Shown here piece by piece: positions 1-5,301 of a stretch of 5,649 nt of DNA. Source of the stretch: Altererythrobacter sp. (GTDB lineage Bacteria > Pseudomonadota > Alphaproteobacteria > Sphingomonadales > Sphingomonadaceae); NCBI GenBank assembly GCA_011524425.1, contig WTKI01000331.1:1-5649 (forward strand). The letters are read 5' to 3'. A model generated the notes under the pieces. That model worked only from the letters and a program-made list of their open reading frames with translations. It was not told the DNA's origin and did no database searches. The number at the start of each line of letters is the position of its first letter. Within the stretch, counting starts at the first letter, position 1. Made by a program: the position numbers and the translations under genes.

Positions 1-428
1 GAGCCGAACTGGCGATACTTTTCGTTGCCGACAAAGCCAAACTTCGTCACGCCGGACACCTTGATGATGTTTAAGACGCGCGCAGACAGGTCATAGCTGG
101 CCAGTGGCTCAGGCTCGAACTGCAATTCAGGTTCAGGCTGGATCGCCTTGGACTCGTTCAGCAGCGATACCAGAGTGTTCTGGTCAATCGCTTCCGCATT
201 CCAGAGGATTTGGCCTTCCTGTGTCAGAACAATCTTGTTCTTGATCGGATCAACCAGATCTTGCGGTGGGTTCGGGTTCGGCTGCGGCAAGTCAATGCTG
301 ACCGCGTGCGTGGCAACCGGGATGGTGATGATGAACATGATCAGCAGAACGAGCAAAACGTCGATCAGCGGGGTCATGTTCATGTCAGTCATCGGCTGGC
401 CGTCTAGCTTGCCTCCGGACATACCCAT
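1..428 (-). CDS. exbD: ExbD family biopolymer transport protein, second copy, 3' end cut by window
   Basis: This is a proton-channel subunit of the TonB-ExbB-ExbD motor in the inner membrane. The 142 visible codons show a short cytoplasmic N-terminus, the ExbD signature NMTPLIDVLLVLLIMF at residues 17-32, one membrane helix (about 24-44) and a periplasmic domain. Asp23 matches the essential membrane Asp25 of E. coli ExbD. The periplasmic part has a Pro/Asn-rich linker (about 48-58) and ends near FGFVGNEKY, close to the usual family end, so only a few residues are probably missing. The ATG at 428-426 has an AGGAG at 442-438, nine bases upstream; Met3 is a weaker alternative. It lies 31 bases after the other exbD and is surely co-transcribed with it. 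It differs strongly from that copy outside the membrane segment and has no cysteine in the visible part. The family is certain; its division of labour with the first copy is unknown. Confidence 0.93.
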   Translation of the reverse strand, partial: MGMSGGKLDGQPMTDMNMTPLIDVLLVLLIMFIITIPVATHAVSIDLPQPNPNPPQDLVDPIKNKIVLTQEGQILWNAEAIDQNTLVSLLNESKAIQPEPELQFEPEPLASYDLSARVLNIIKVSGVTKFGFVGNEKYRQFG

Positions 429-459
429 GGTGTGTGTCTCCTAAGTTTCTGTCTGCGGC

Positions 460-990
460 TTAGATGCCGGGCTCAACCGGGTTGGAAATGAACCCAACCG
501 TCGGATAGCCAGCAGCCTGGACGTTATAGATCGAGCCGGCAATGCAACGCCACGGGGCGTTTACGTCACCGCGAATATGCACCTCGGGGATGAGATCCGG
601 ATCGGCCATGATCGCTTCAGGGCCACCAGCGCGTGTCACAATCGCATCCAAACGTTCAAACGCCTTGTCATACAGCTCTTCCGAACTGACCGGCGTAATG
701 TTGTTGAAGTAGACGCGGCATTCGCCTTGACGCGATGCGCCCTGGTAACCCGGTTCGCCTGCACTCAAACCATTCGCATCGGTCGTGCTGACTGTCAGAA
801 GCAGGTTCTCAACCTTGTCCTTGGACTCGATTGATTCCATCACAGGAATCTGAAGCTTCTCGATCGTCTGGATCGCCACCGGAACCGCGATAAGGAAGAT
901 GATCAGAAGCACCAGCATCACGTCCACCAGCGGCGTGGTGTTGATGTCTGACATTGGGGTCTCGCCCCCGCCTCCCATCGAAATCGCCAT
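460..990 (-). CDS. exbD: ExbD family biopolymer transport protein, first copy
   Basis: This 176-residue single-pass inner-membrane protein is the ExbD partner of the TonB motor. A Gly-rich cytoplasmic start (residues 6-9) leads into the family signature INTTPLVDVMLVLLIIF (16-32). Asp23 is the expected proton-path residue and the membrane helix spans about 24-44. The periplasmic domain runs from about 60 to 170 and ends in the typical ExbD fold around VHIRGDVNAPW and AGYPTVGFI. It is longer than E. coli ExbD (141 residues): a Gly/Ser-rich insert lies at about 72-90, and cysteines at 91 and 149 could form a disulfide (inference). The ATG at 990-988 has AGGAT at 1001-997, six bases upstream; Met5 and Met13 are less likely starts. 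The gene follows exbB by 126 bases, a gap holding a sizeable hairpin. Confidence 0.95.
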   Translation of the reverse strand: MAISMGGGGETPMSDINTTPLVDVMLVLLIIFLIAVPVAIQTIEKLQIPVMESIESKDKVENLLLTVSTTDANGLSAGEPGYQGASRQGECRVYFNNITPVSSEELYDKAFERLDAIVTRAGGPEAIMADPDLIPEVHIRGDVNAPWRCIAGSIYNVQAAGYPTVGFISNPVEPGI

Positions 991-1062
991 TGTTCAATCC
1001 TATTTCTTATAGTGCGCCAATGCAGTCTTCACTCAGCTGAGAGCCGACTGCGCTTTGCCTGG

Positions 1063-1114
1063 GTTTGAGCGGGTGCAAGCCGCCGGAATGGCTTGCCCGC
1101 ACCCTGCCTCAAAC
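1063..1114 (-). repeat. Imperfect inverted repeat (hairpin) between exbB and exbD
   Basis: A stem-loop begins three bases after the exbB stop codon on the minus strand. The outer stem is GTTTGAG (1063-1069) with CTCAAAC (1108-1114). The inner stem is GGGTGC plus AAGCC (1071-1081) with GGCTT (1090-1094) and GCACCC (1099-1104). The loop is 1082-1089. One arm carries a four-base bulge (1095-1098), and the two stems are separated by one base (1070) on one side and three (1105-1107) on the other. About 18 base pairs can form. No T-run follows, so it is not a classical intrinsic terminator. It may protect upstream mRNA from 3' decay or lower downstream expression (inference). Confidence 0.65.
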
Positions 1115-1116
1115 AA

Positions 1117-1893
1117 TCAGGCCTTGCGTGCCGGAGCAGCTGCTGCCGGACGTGCCGCAGCTTTTGCTGCAGGCGCTGCGCCAACGGCAGGCTTGATCGC
1201 GCCGTTAGAGCCCATATACGCGAGCAGATCGGTAGAGAAACCGTTCATCAGCTCGGCAATGCGGCGGTTACGGCTCTGCAACCAGTTAAAGGCAAGCACA
1301 GCAGGCACAGCCACGAACAGACCGATCGCTGTCATGATCAGAGCTTCACCAACAGGGCCAGCAACCTTATCGATTGATGCAGAACCTGCGATACCGATGT
1401 TGATCAGAGCGCGGTAAATACCGATCACTGTTCCAAGCAGACCGATAAAGGGTGCCGTTGCACCAACCGATGCCAGGAATGGCAGACCGCCAGCAAGCTT
1501 CGCATTGATGGAGTCTTCAGAAGACTGCAGCGAACCGTGCAAATAGTCATGCGCTTCGCGGCTGTCAGTCATCTTGCCGTGATCTTCACTCGCTTTGAGT
1601 GCGTCATCGGCCAGCTGGCGCCATGCACTGTTCTTTTCCAGCTTGGCAGCGCCTTCTTTCAGGCTGCCAGCGCGCCAGAAGCTCTGACGAACGCCTTTAT
1701 ACTGGTTCATGATCTTGCGCTGCTCCAGCAGCTTTGTGATCAGGATGTAGAATGAGCCGACGCTCATAATGACCATAACGGCCAGGATGAACCAAGCAAC
1801 AGGGCCGCCCTGCTCCATAGCTTCCCAGAAACCAAACTTGTTTTCCGGTGCCGCTTCTTCAGCAGCCGCAGCAGTCAGAAGTTCAATAATCAT
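1117..1893 (-). CDS. exbB: ExbB (MotA/TolQ/ExbB proton channel family)
   Basis: ExbB is the polytopic scaffold of the TonB motor; in E. coli it is a pentamer surrounding ExbD. The 258 residues show three membrane helices at about 31-53, 137-160 and 181-205, with a cytoplasmic loop between the first two. Key residues match E. coli ExbB at a constant offset of seven: Thr155 (GLLGT) for Thr148, Glu183 (VGEAL) for Glu176, and Thr188 for Thr181. The N-terminus (about 1-28) is a short Ala/Glu-rich segment. The C-terminal tail (about 232-258) is almost all Ala, Pro, Lys and Arg, is probably disordered and lies in the cytoplasm. The ATG at 1893-1891 has AGAGGA at 1908-1903, nine bases upstream. The gene lies 68 bases after tonB and 126 before exbD, in one operon. 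TolQ is unlikely, because tonB precedes it and there is no tolR/tolA context. Confidence 0.95.
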   Translation of the reverse strand: MIIELLTAAAAEEAAPENKFGFWEAMEQGGPVAWFILAVMVIMSVGSFYILITKLLEQRKIMNQYKGVRQSFWRAGSLKEGAAKLEKNSAWRQLADDALKASEDHGKMTDSREAHDYLHGSLQSSEDSINAKLAGGLPFLASVGATAPFIGLLGTVIGIYRALINIGIAGSASIDKVAGPVGEALIMTAIGLFVAVPAVLAFNWLQSRNRRIAELMNGFSTDLLAYMGSNGAIKPAVGAAPAAKAAARPAAAAPARKA

Positions 1894-1910
1894 TGCGAAA
1901 AGTCCTCTTC

Positions 1911-1929
1911 AAAAAGTCCCCAAAGGGCT
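1911..1929 (-). other. Weak terminator-like hairpin between tonB and exbB
   Basis: On the minus strand the bases 1929-1915 can fold as AG-CCC, a TTTG loop, GGG, a bulged A and CT, followed by T residues through 1911. This is a five-pair stem with one bulge and a short U-run in the RNA, weaker than a normal intrinsic terminator. It sits 17 bases before the exbB start, just upstream of its ribosome binding site. It might reduce read-through or affect exbB translation, but could be chance. Confidence 0.25.
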
Positions 1930-1961
1930 GCGCGCCGCATCTCCGGCCACGCTGTCCTAAA

Positions 1962-2615
1962 TCAGTTAAGTCGATAAACGATACGAGTGGAATAGCTGCC
2001 CGTGGTCGGGTTGCCAGCTGCATCCAGAGCCGGATCAAACCGCGCATAGCGCTGCATGCCTTTGCAGGCAGCGGCATCGAGAATGCTCGATCCGCTAGAT
2101 GAGCTTACAGAGCACCCAGACACGCGGCCATTTGGCCCGACAGAAACGCGAACGCCAACGACGCCTTCCGTTTCTTCGCGCAAAGCACGTGATGGATAGT
2201 TTTCCTGAATCCGGCGAGCCCAACGGTTTTGGCCCTTAGGCGAAGCGCCACGCGCCATAGAAGGCGGTGCAGGCGGTGCCGGTGGCGGTACAACAAGTAC
2301 AGGCGGCGCAGGCGGCGGGATCGTCGGCTGCGTACGGATTGGCGGAGGCGCCGGCGCGATGTTGATCGGCGGCGGCGGTGCAACCGGCGGAGGCGGTGCC
2401 ACTTCCTGCGGTTCAGGGGGTGGAGGAGGTTCATCCTCCGGCTCAGGTGGCGGTGGTTCTTCGATATCAACAGTCGTGACACGCTCGATCACTTGCTTGG
2501 CTGCTTCAATAGCAAGCCCCGTGACCAGCATGTAACCGACCGCGACGTGAATCAAAGCAACGATAATAATCGCAATAATGCGATTTCCGCTCATCTCTTG
2601 GTCAGCGTAAGCCAT
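1962..2615 (-). CDS. tonB: TonB energy-transducing protein
   Basis: TonB spans the periplasm and passes energy from ExbB-ExbD to TonB-dependent outer-membrane receptors for siderophores, vitamin B12 and, in sphingomonads, often carbohydrates. The 217 residues comprise a cytoplasmic N-terminus, one membrane helix (about 12-34) with His23 at the place of the conserved His20 of E. coli, a proline-rich linker (53-118) and a C-terminal receptor-binding domain (about 125-217) with the YP motif at 140-141 and ending IVYRLN. The first part of the linker is acidic (Glu-Pro, 52-71); the rest is Pro with Ala, Val and Ile. It lacks the Lys-Pro repeats of E. coli TonB. Cys168 and Cys184 could pair in the periplasm (inference). 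The ATG at 2615-2613 has GGAGAG at 2632-2627, eleven bases upstream; Met8 lacks a comparable site. It is the first gene of the operon. Confidence 0.95.
   Translation of the reverse strand: MAYADQEMSGNRIIAIIIVALIHVAVGYMLVTGLAIEAAKQVIERVTTVDIEEPPPPEPEDEPPPPPEPQEVAPPPPVAPPPPINIAPAPPPIRTQPTIPPPAPPVLVVPPPAPPAPPSMARGASPKGQNRWARRIQENYPSRALREETEGVVGVRVSVGPNGRVSGCSVSSSSGSSILDAAACKGMQRYARFDPALDAAGNPTTGSYSTRIVYRLN
2262..2459 (-). repeat. Proline-codon low-complexity tract in tonB
   Basis: The tonB linker (residues 53-118) is written largely with CCG, CCA and CCT proline codons, giving repeated GGCGG-type runs on the plus strand. The tract is in frame and biologically expected for TonB, but it is the kind of sequence that varies in length between strains. 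The same bases read on the other strand give an arginine-rich open frame that is an artefact. Confidence 0.7.
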
Positions 2616-2641
2616 CCAGTCGCTTTCTCTCCATTACTCTC

Positions 2642-2688
2642 GCCGGATTTGACCGGCCTTTTGCGTCACCGCAAACGCGCGTCTGCGG
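2642..2688 (-). promoter_or_regulatory. Small overlapping hairpins in the presumed tonB leader
   Basis: Three perfect short stems lie 26 or more bases upstream of the tonB start. GCCGG/CCGGC (2642-2646 with 2653-2657) has a six-base loop. TTTGCG/CGCAAA (2660-2665 with 2670-2675) has a four-base loop. CCGCA/TGCGG (2669-2673 with 2684-2688) has a ten-base loop. The second and third share bases and exclude each other. Whether they are transcribed with tonB depends on an unknown start site, so a regulatory role is only possible. Confidence 0.25.
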
Positions 2689-2979
2689 AGCCTCGAAATA
2701 CTCCATCAATCTCCCTGACCGGTTCACGCGGAGCGACCCGGCATGCAAGCGAATCGGTGATGTCATTAAAACTTCGACCTTTTCCCTCGCCGAATTGCCG
2801 TCGTTCTTGTCCCCTCAACGTGCAATCCGAGAAAATGCTTTAACGGCCAAGCGGAGCCCAAGCAATCGCTTTATCGGTTCAGTCGCAATTCAGAGCGTGT
2901 GGTGTCCTATCTCAAAACAGACTATTGAAACCGTAGCAGAGTTTCTGGGTAGGCCTGCGAACATACCCGAGTGGACAGT

Positions 2980-2992
2980 TAACACATTGTTA
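2980..2992. promoter_or_regulatory. Short palindrome upstream of the exported-protein gene
   Basis: TAACA (2980-2984), three centre bases, then TGTTA (2988-2992) form a perfect inverted repeat ending twelve bases before the proposed TTG start. Its last base is the first base of the Shine-Dalgarno-like AGGA. It could be an operator, but with five-base half-sites chance is quite possible. Confidence 0.2.
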
Positions 2993-2995
2993 GGA
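2992..2995 (+). promoter_or_regulatory. Ribosome binding site deciding a TTG start
   Basis: AGGA lies nine bases before the TTG at 3005-3007. No ATG precedes the signal peptide in this frame; the first in-frame ATG (3062) lies inside the signal sequence. This site is the main reason for placing the start at 3005. The upstream in-frame TTG at 2987 has no comparable site. Confidence 0.45.
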
Positions 2996-3004
2996 TTTAG
3001 GTTT

Positions 3005-3859
3005 TTGCATTTTCGGACAACACTTATTGCTGCGTTTGTCTCGCTGTTGATTGGCTCTGTTATGCCGGTTTCAGCGCAAACAAATTCTGCCGGACAATCC
3101 GATCAGTCAGGCCCAACCTATGCCGATTTGGCGGCACTTGCTGATTCTGCTCAGCTGGTTTTGCGAGCAGAGATTCGCAAGCAAGCGGTTGTAGAGCCTG
3201 AGCGCGCACCGGGCCTCGCGCCGGGATATGCGCGCCTCTACATTACAGCGCGCACACAGGCTTTACTGAGCGGGAATGCTGCGGTGGGCGAACAGCTCAA
3301 TTACCTGGCGGATGTCCCGCTCAATGCGGAGGGCAAGGTCCCGCGCTTGAAGCGACTTCAAGTCTTGCTGTTTGCCAATACAGTGCCGGGCAGGCCAGGT
3401 GCAGTGCAACTGGTCGCGCCGACCGGACAGATGCAGCATTCCGCTGACATTGAAGCAAGGCTGCGCCCGATCCTGACAGAGCTTGCACAGCCCGATAGCC
3501 CGCCGCAGGTGACAGGTGTGCGTGACGCCTTCTCCGTTCGCGGCAATCTGGCCGGCGAATCAGAGACACAGATATTTCTCGATACTCAAAGCGGCACACC
3601 TGCATCGATCAGCGTCTTGCGGCGTCCCGGCCGAGTGCCTGTATGGGGCATATCATGGGGAGAGATTATCGATTCGGCAGCCCGTCCGCCTGCACCCAAT
3701 TCCATCGGTTGGTATCGCTTGGCCTGCGCTTTGCCTGCGCAGCTTCCTGCAAGCGCGCTCTATAGTGATGATGCCGCCGCGCGCCGTCAGGCGGCAGCAG
3801 ACTATATTTTCGTGAAGCAGTCGCTCGGGCCATGCGCGCGGCGCTTGCCGGTCTTCTGA
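3005..3859 (+). CDS. Exported protein of unknown function, TTG start
   Basis: I cannot assign a function. From the proposed TTG at 3005 the product has 284 residues. Residues 1-24 look like a Sec signal peptide: Arg4, a hydrophobic core (about 7-18), and a VSA site with cleavage before Gln25. The mature protein begins with a Gln/Ser-rich stretch, then TYADLAALADSAQLVLRAEI (38-57), an alternating region about 75-140 likely to be beta-rich, and NLAGESETQIFLDTQSG (181-197). Cys241 and Cys277 may form a disulfide, as expected for a periplasmic protein (inference). No membrane helix, lipobox or catalytic motif is visible after the signal. I recall similar hypothetical proteins in Sphingomonadales genomes, but could not check. 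It is divergent from tonB and lies 125 bases before hom on the same strand. The coding call is firm; the start is less so (TTG 2987 or 2795 are alternatives). Confidence 0.75.
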   Translation: MHFRTTLIAAFVSLLIGSVMPVSAQTNSAGQSDQSGPTYADLAALADSAQLVLRAEIRKQAVVEPERAPGLAPGYARLYITARTQALLSGNAAVGEQLNYLADVPLNAEGKVPRLKRLQVLLFANTVPGRPGAVQLVAPTGQMQHSADIEARLRPILTELAQPDSPPQVTGVRDAFSVRGNLAGESETQIFLDTQSGTPASISVLRRPGRVPVWGISWGEIIDSAARPPAPNSIGWYRLACALPAQLPASALYSDDAAARRQAAADYIFVKQSLGPCARRLPVF

Positions 3860-3984
3860 TCGCTTGCCTTGTAAAATGGTACGCAGCAAAGCCAGCCTTT
3901 TTCACTTGTAAGACAATTCCTCTCCACAAGCGGCAAGTCAGGCGCTAGGGCGCTCGCGCGCAAGAAGAGAAGGACTTCACGATA

Positions 3985-5301
3985 ATGCACAATACGCAGC
4001 GCCCTTTGCGGATCGCTTTGGCTGGCCTTGGTACAGTGGGTGCGGGCGTCATTCGCTTGCTTGAAGCCAATCGCGATGTCATCGCCGCGCGCGCGGGGTG
4101 CGAGATTGAAGTTGTGGCTGTCAGTGCGCGCGATCGTAACAAGGATCGCGGTGTCGATCTTAGCCCGTTTGCGTGGGAAGACGACATGACAGCGCTCGCC
4201 TCGCGCGATGATGTCGACGTTATAGTAGAACTGGTTGGCGGATCAGACGGACCTGCCCTTGCGCTTGCGCGCACCGCGCTTGAAAATGGCAAAGGCGTTG
4301 TCACAGCAAACAAGGCCATGATTGCGCATCATGGTCTGGCTTTGGCCGAAGCAGCAGAGGCGCGCAATGTGCCGCTCAAATTCGAAGCAGCGGTTGCAGG
4401 CGGCATTCCAGTGGTGAAAGGGCTGCGCGAAGGCACTTCTGCCAACCGGATTGAGCGGATCTATGGTATTCTCAACGGAACCTGCAACTACATCCTTTCC
4501 GAGATGGAAGACACAGGCGCGGACTTTGCAGAAACCCTGGAAGAGGCGCAGCGGCTTGGTTATGCGGAAGCAGACCCCAGCTTTGACATTGACGGGATCG
4601 ATGCTGCGCACAAGCTGGCGATCCTCGCTGCGATCGGCTTTGGCGCGCGGATCGACTTTGGCAATGTCCGCACAACCGGCATCACACGCGTTACAGCAGC
4701 TGACATCGCGCAGGCCGATGCGCTTGGCTATGTCATTCGCTTGATTGCCGAAGCGGATGTGGAGCAAAGCGAAAACGGCGCGCGCTTGCTCCAACGCGTG
4801 CGCCCTTGCCTTGTGTCAAAGGACCATCCGCTCGCACCGGTTGACGGACCGACCAATGCGGTTGTTGCGGAAGGCAATTTCTCCGGCCGCTTGCTGTTTC
4901 AAGGCGCTGGTGCTGGCGAAGGCCCAACAGCAAGCGCAGTGGTTGCAGACCTGATAGACATTGCCCGCGATGAAGTCGGCGCGCCGCTTTCGGTGCCGGT
5001 TTCTCAGCTGGTCAAAATGGATCCTGTCGAATCAGGCCACCGCGTGGGCCTGACCTATCTGCGCTTTACTGTTGCTGACAGGCCTGGCGTACTTGCTGAG
5101 ATTACCGCTGCCATGCGCGATGCTGACGTTTCTATTGAGAGCCTTATTCAAAAGGGCCGCATTGGTGATGGCGGGGATGTGCTGGTCGCGATGGTCACTC
5201 ATGAAGGGCCAGAAAAAAGCGTCACGCAGGCGCTTGATCTGCTCGAAGGGTCAGCCAGCCTTACAGCTCCTCCGCTGGTTCTTCCGATTCTTCCGGATTA
5301 A
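3985..5301 (+). CDS. hom: Homoserine dehydrogenase with C-terminal ACT domain
   Basis: The enzyme reduces aspartate semialdehyde to homoserine with NAD(P)H, the branch step to threonine, isoleucine and methionine, in the cytoplasm. The 438 residues match the usual monofunctional length. Domains in order: Rossmann nucleotide-binding domain with GLGTVG at 14-19, ELVGG at 82-86 and TANK at 107-110; catalytic/dimerisation domain with EAAVAGGIPVVKGL (134-147), GILNGTCNYIL (161-171) and ADPSFDIDGIDAAHK (196-210), where Asp206 and Lys210 correspond to the catalytic Asp/Lys pair of the family; and an ACT domain (about 358-438), which in relatives mediates threonine feedback inhibition. No aspartokinase domain is fused. 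The ATG at 3985 has AAGGA at 3970-3974, ten bases upstream. No thrB, thrC or metX neighbour is visible. The last 41 bases overlap the convergent gene at the right edge. Confidence 0.98.
   Translation: MHNTQRPLRIALAGLGTVGAGVIRLLEANRDVIAARAGCEIEVVAVSARDRNKDRGVDLSPFAWEDDMTALASRDDVDVIVELVGGSDGPALALARTALENGKGVVTANKAMIAHHGLALAEAAEARNVPLKFEAAVAGGIPVVKGLREGTSANRIERIYGILNGTCNYILSEMEDTGADFAETLEEAQRLGYAEADPSFDIDGIDAAHKLAILAAIGFGARIDFGNVRTTGITRVTAADIAQADALGYVIRLIAEADVEQSENGARLLQRVRPCLVSKDHPLAPVDGPTNAVVAEGNFSGRLLFQGAGAGEGPTASAVVADLIDIARDEVGAPLSVPVSQLVKMDPVESGHRVGLTYLRFTVADRPGVLAEITAAMRDADVSIESLIQKGRIGDGGDVLVAMVTHEGPEKSVTQALDLLEGSASLTAPPLVLPILPD

Larger units (their letters stand above)
2616..3004. other. 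Divergent intergenic region between tonB and the exported-protein gene
   Basis: This 389-base stretch separates two genes transcribed away from each other, so promoters for both should lie here. I see no strong sigma70 -35/-10 pair on either strand and no recognisable Fur box. It holds small hairpins in the tonB leader (2642-2688), three copies of GCGGAGC (2685-2691, 2728-2734, 2851-2857) and a short palindrome (2980-2992). A plus-strand frame in phase with the exported protein is open from 2795, but it has only non-ATG starts, and residues upstream of 3005 show no protein-like features. I therefore treat it as non-coding. Confidence 0.55.

Noticed and set aside
1117..1893. Assignment of exbB as tolQ or motA
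   Set aside because: The tonB-exbB-exbD-exbD context and the ExbB residue pattern favour ExbB; there is no tolR, tolA, tolB or flagellar gene.
2229..2843. Plus-strand open frame of about 200 codons, very rich in arginine, across tonB
   Set aside because: It is the antisense of the tonB proline-codon tract: proline codons on one strand give Arg-like codons on the other. There is no domain and no ribosome site, and tonB is unmistakable.
2795..3004. In-frame 5' extension of the exported-protein gene to a TTG at 2795
   Set aside because: The 70 extra residues show no protein-like pattern and would bury the signal peptide inside the protein; no ribosome site supports the 2795 start.
2616..3004. 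Fur box or other iron-responsive operator upstream of tonB
   Set aside because: I looked for a GATAATGATAATCATTATC-like element and for TGCAA-N-TTGCA-like alphaproteobacterial sites and saw none convincing.
3876..3911. Eleven-codon open frame ahead of hom, considered as an attenuation leader peptide
   Set aside because: It has no Thr, Ile or internal Met codons, no ribosome binding site, and no terminator hairpin follows before hom.
3863..3937. Inverted repeat in the hom leader (CTTGCC-TTGT at 3863-3872 with 3926-3937)
   Set aside because: The arms are 53 bases apart with a two-base bulge, and a shorter alternative pairing of 3905-3909 with 3926-3930 exists. No U-run or known riboswitch feature is present, so it is too weak to call.
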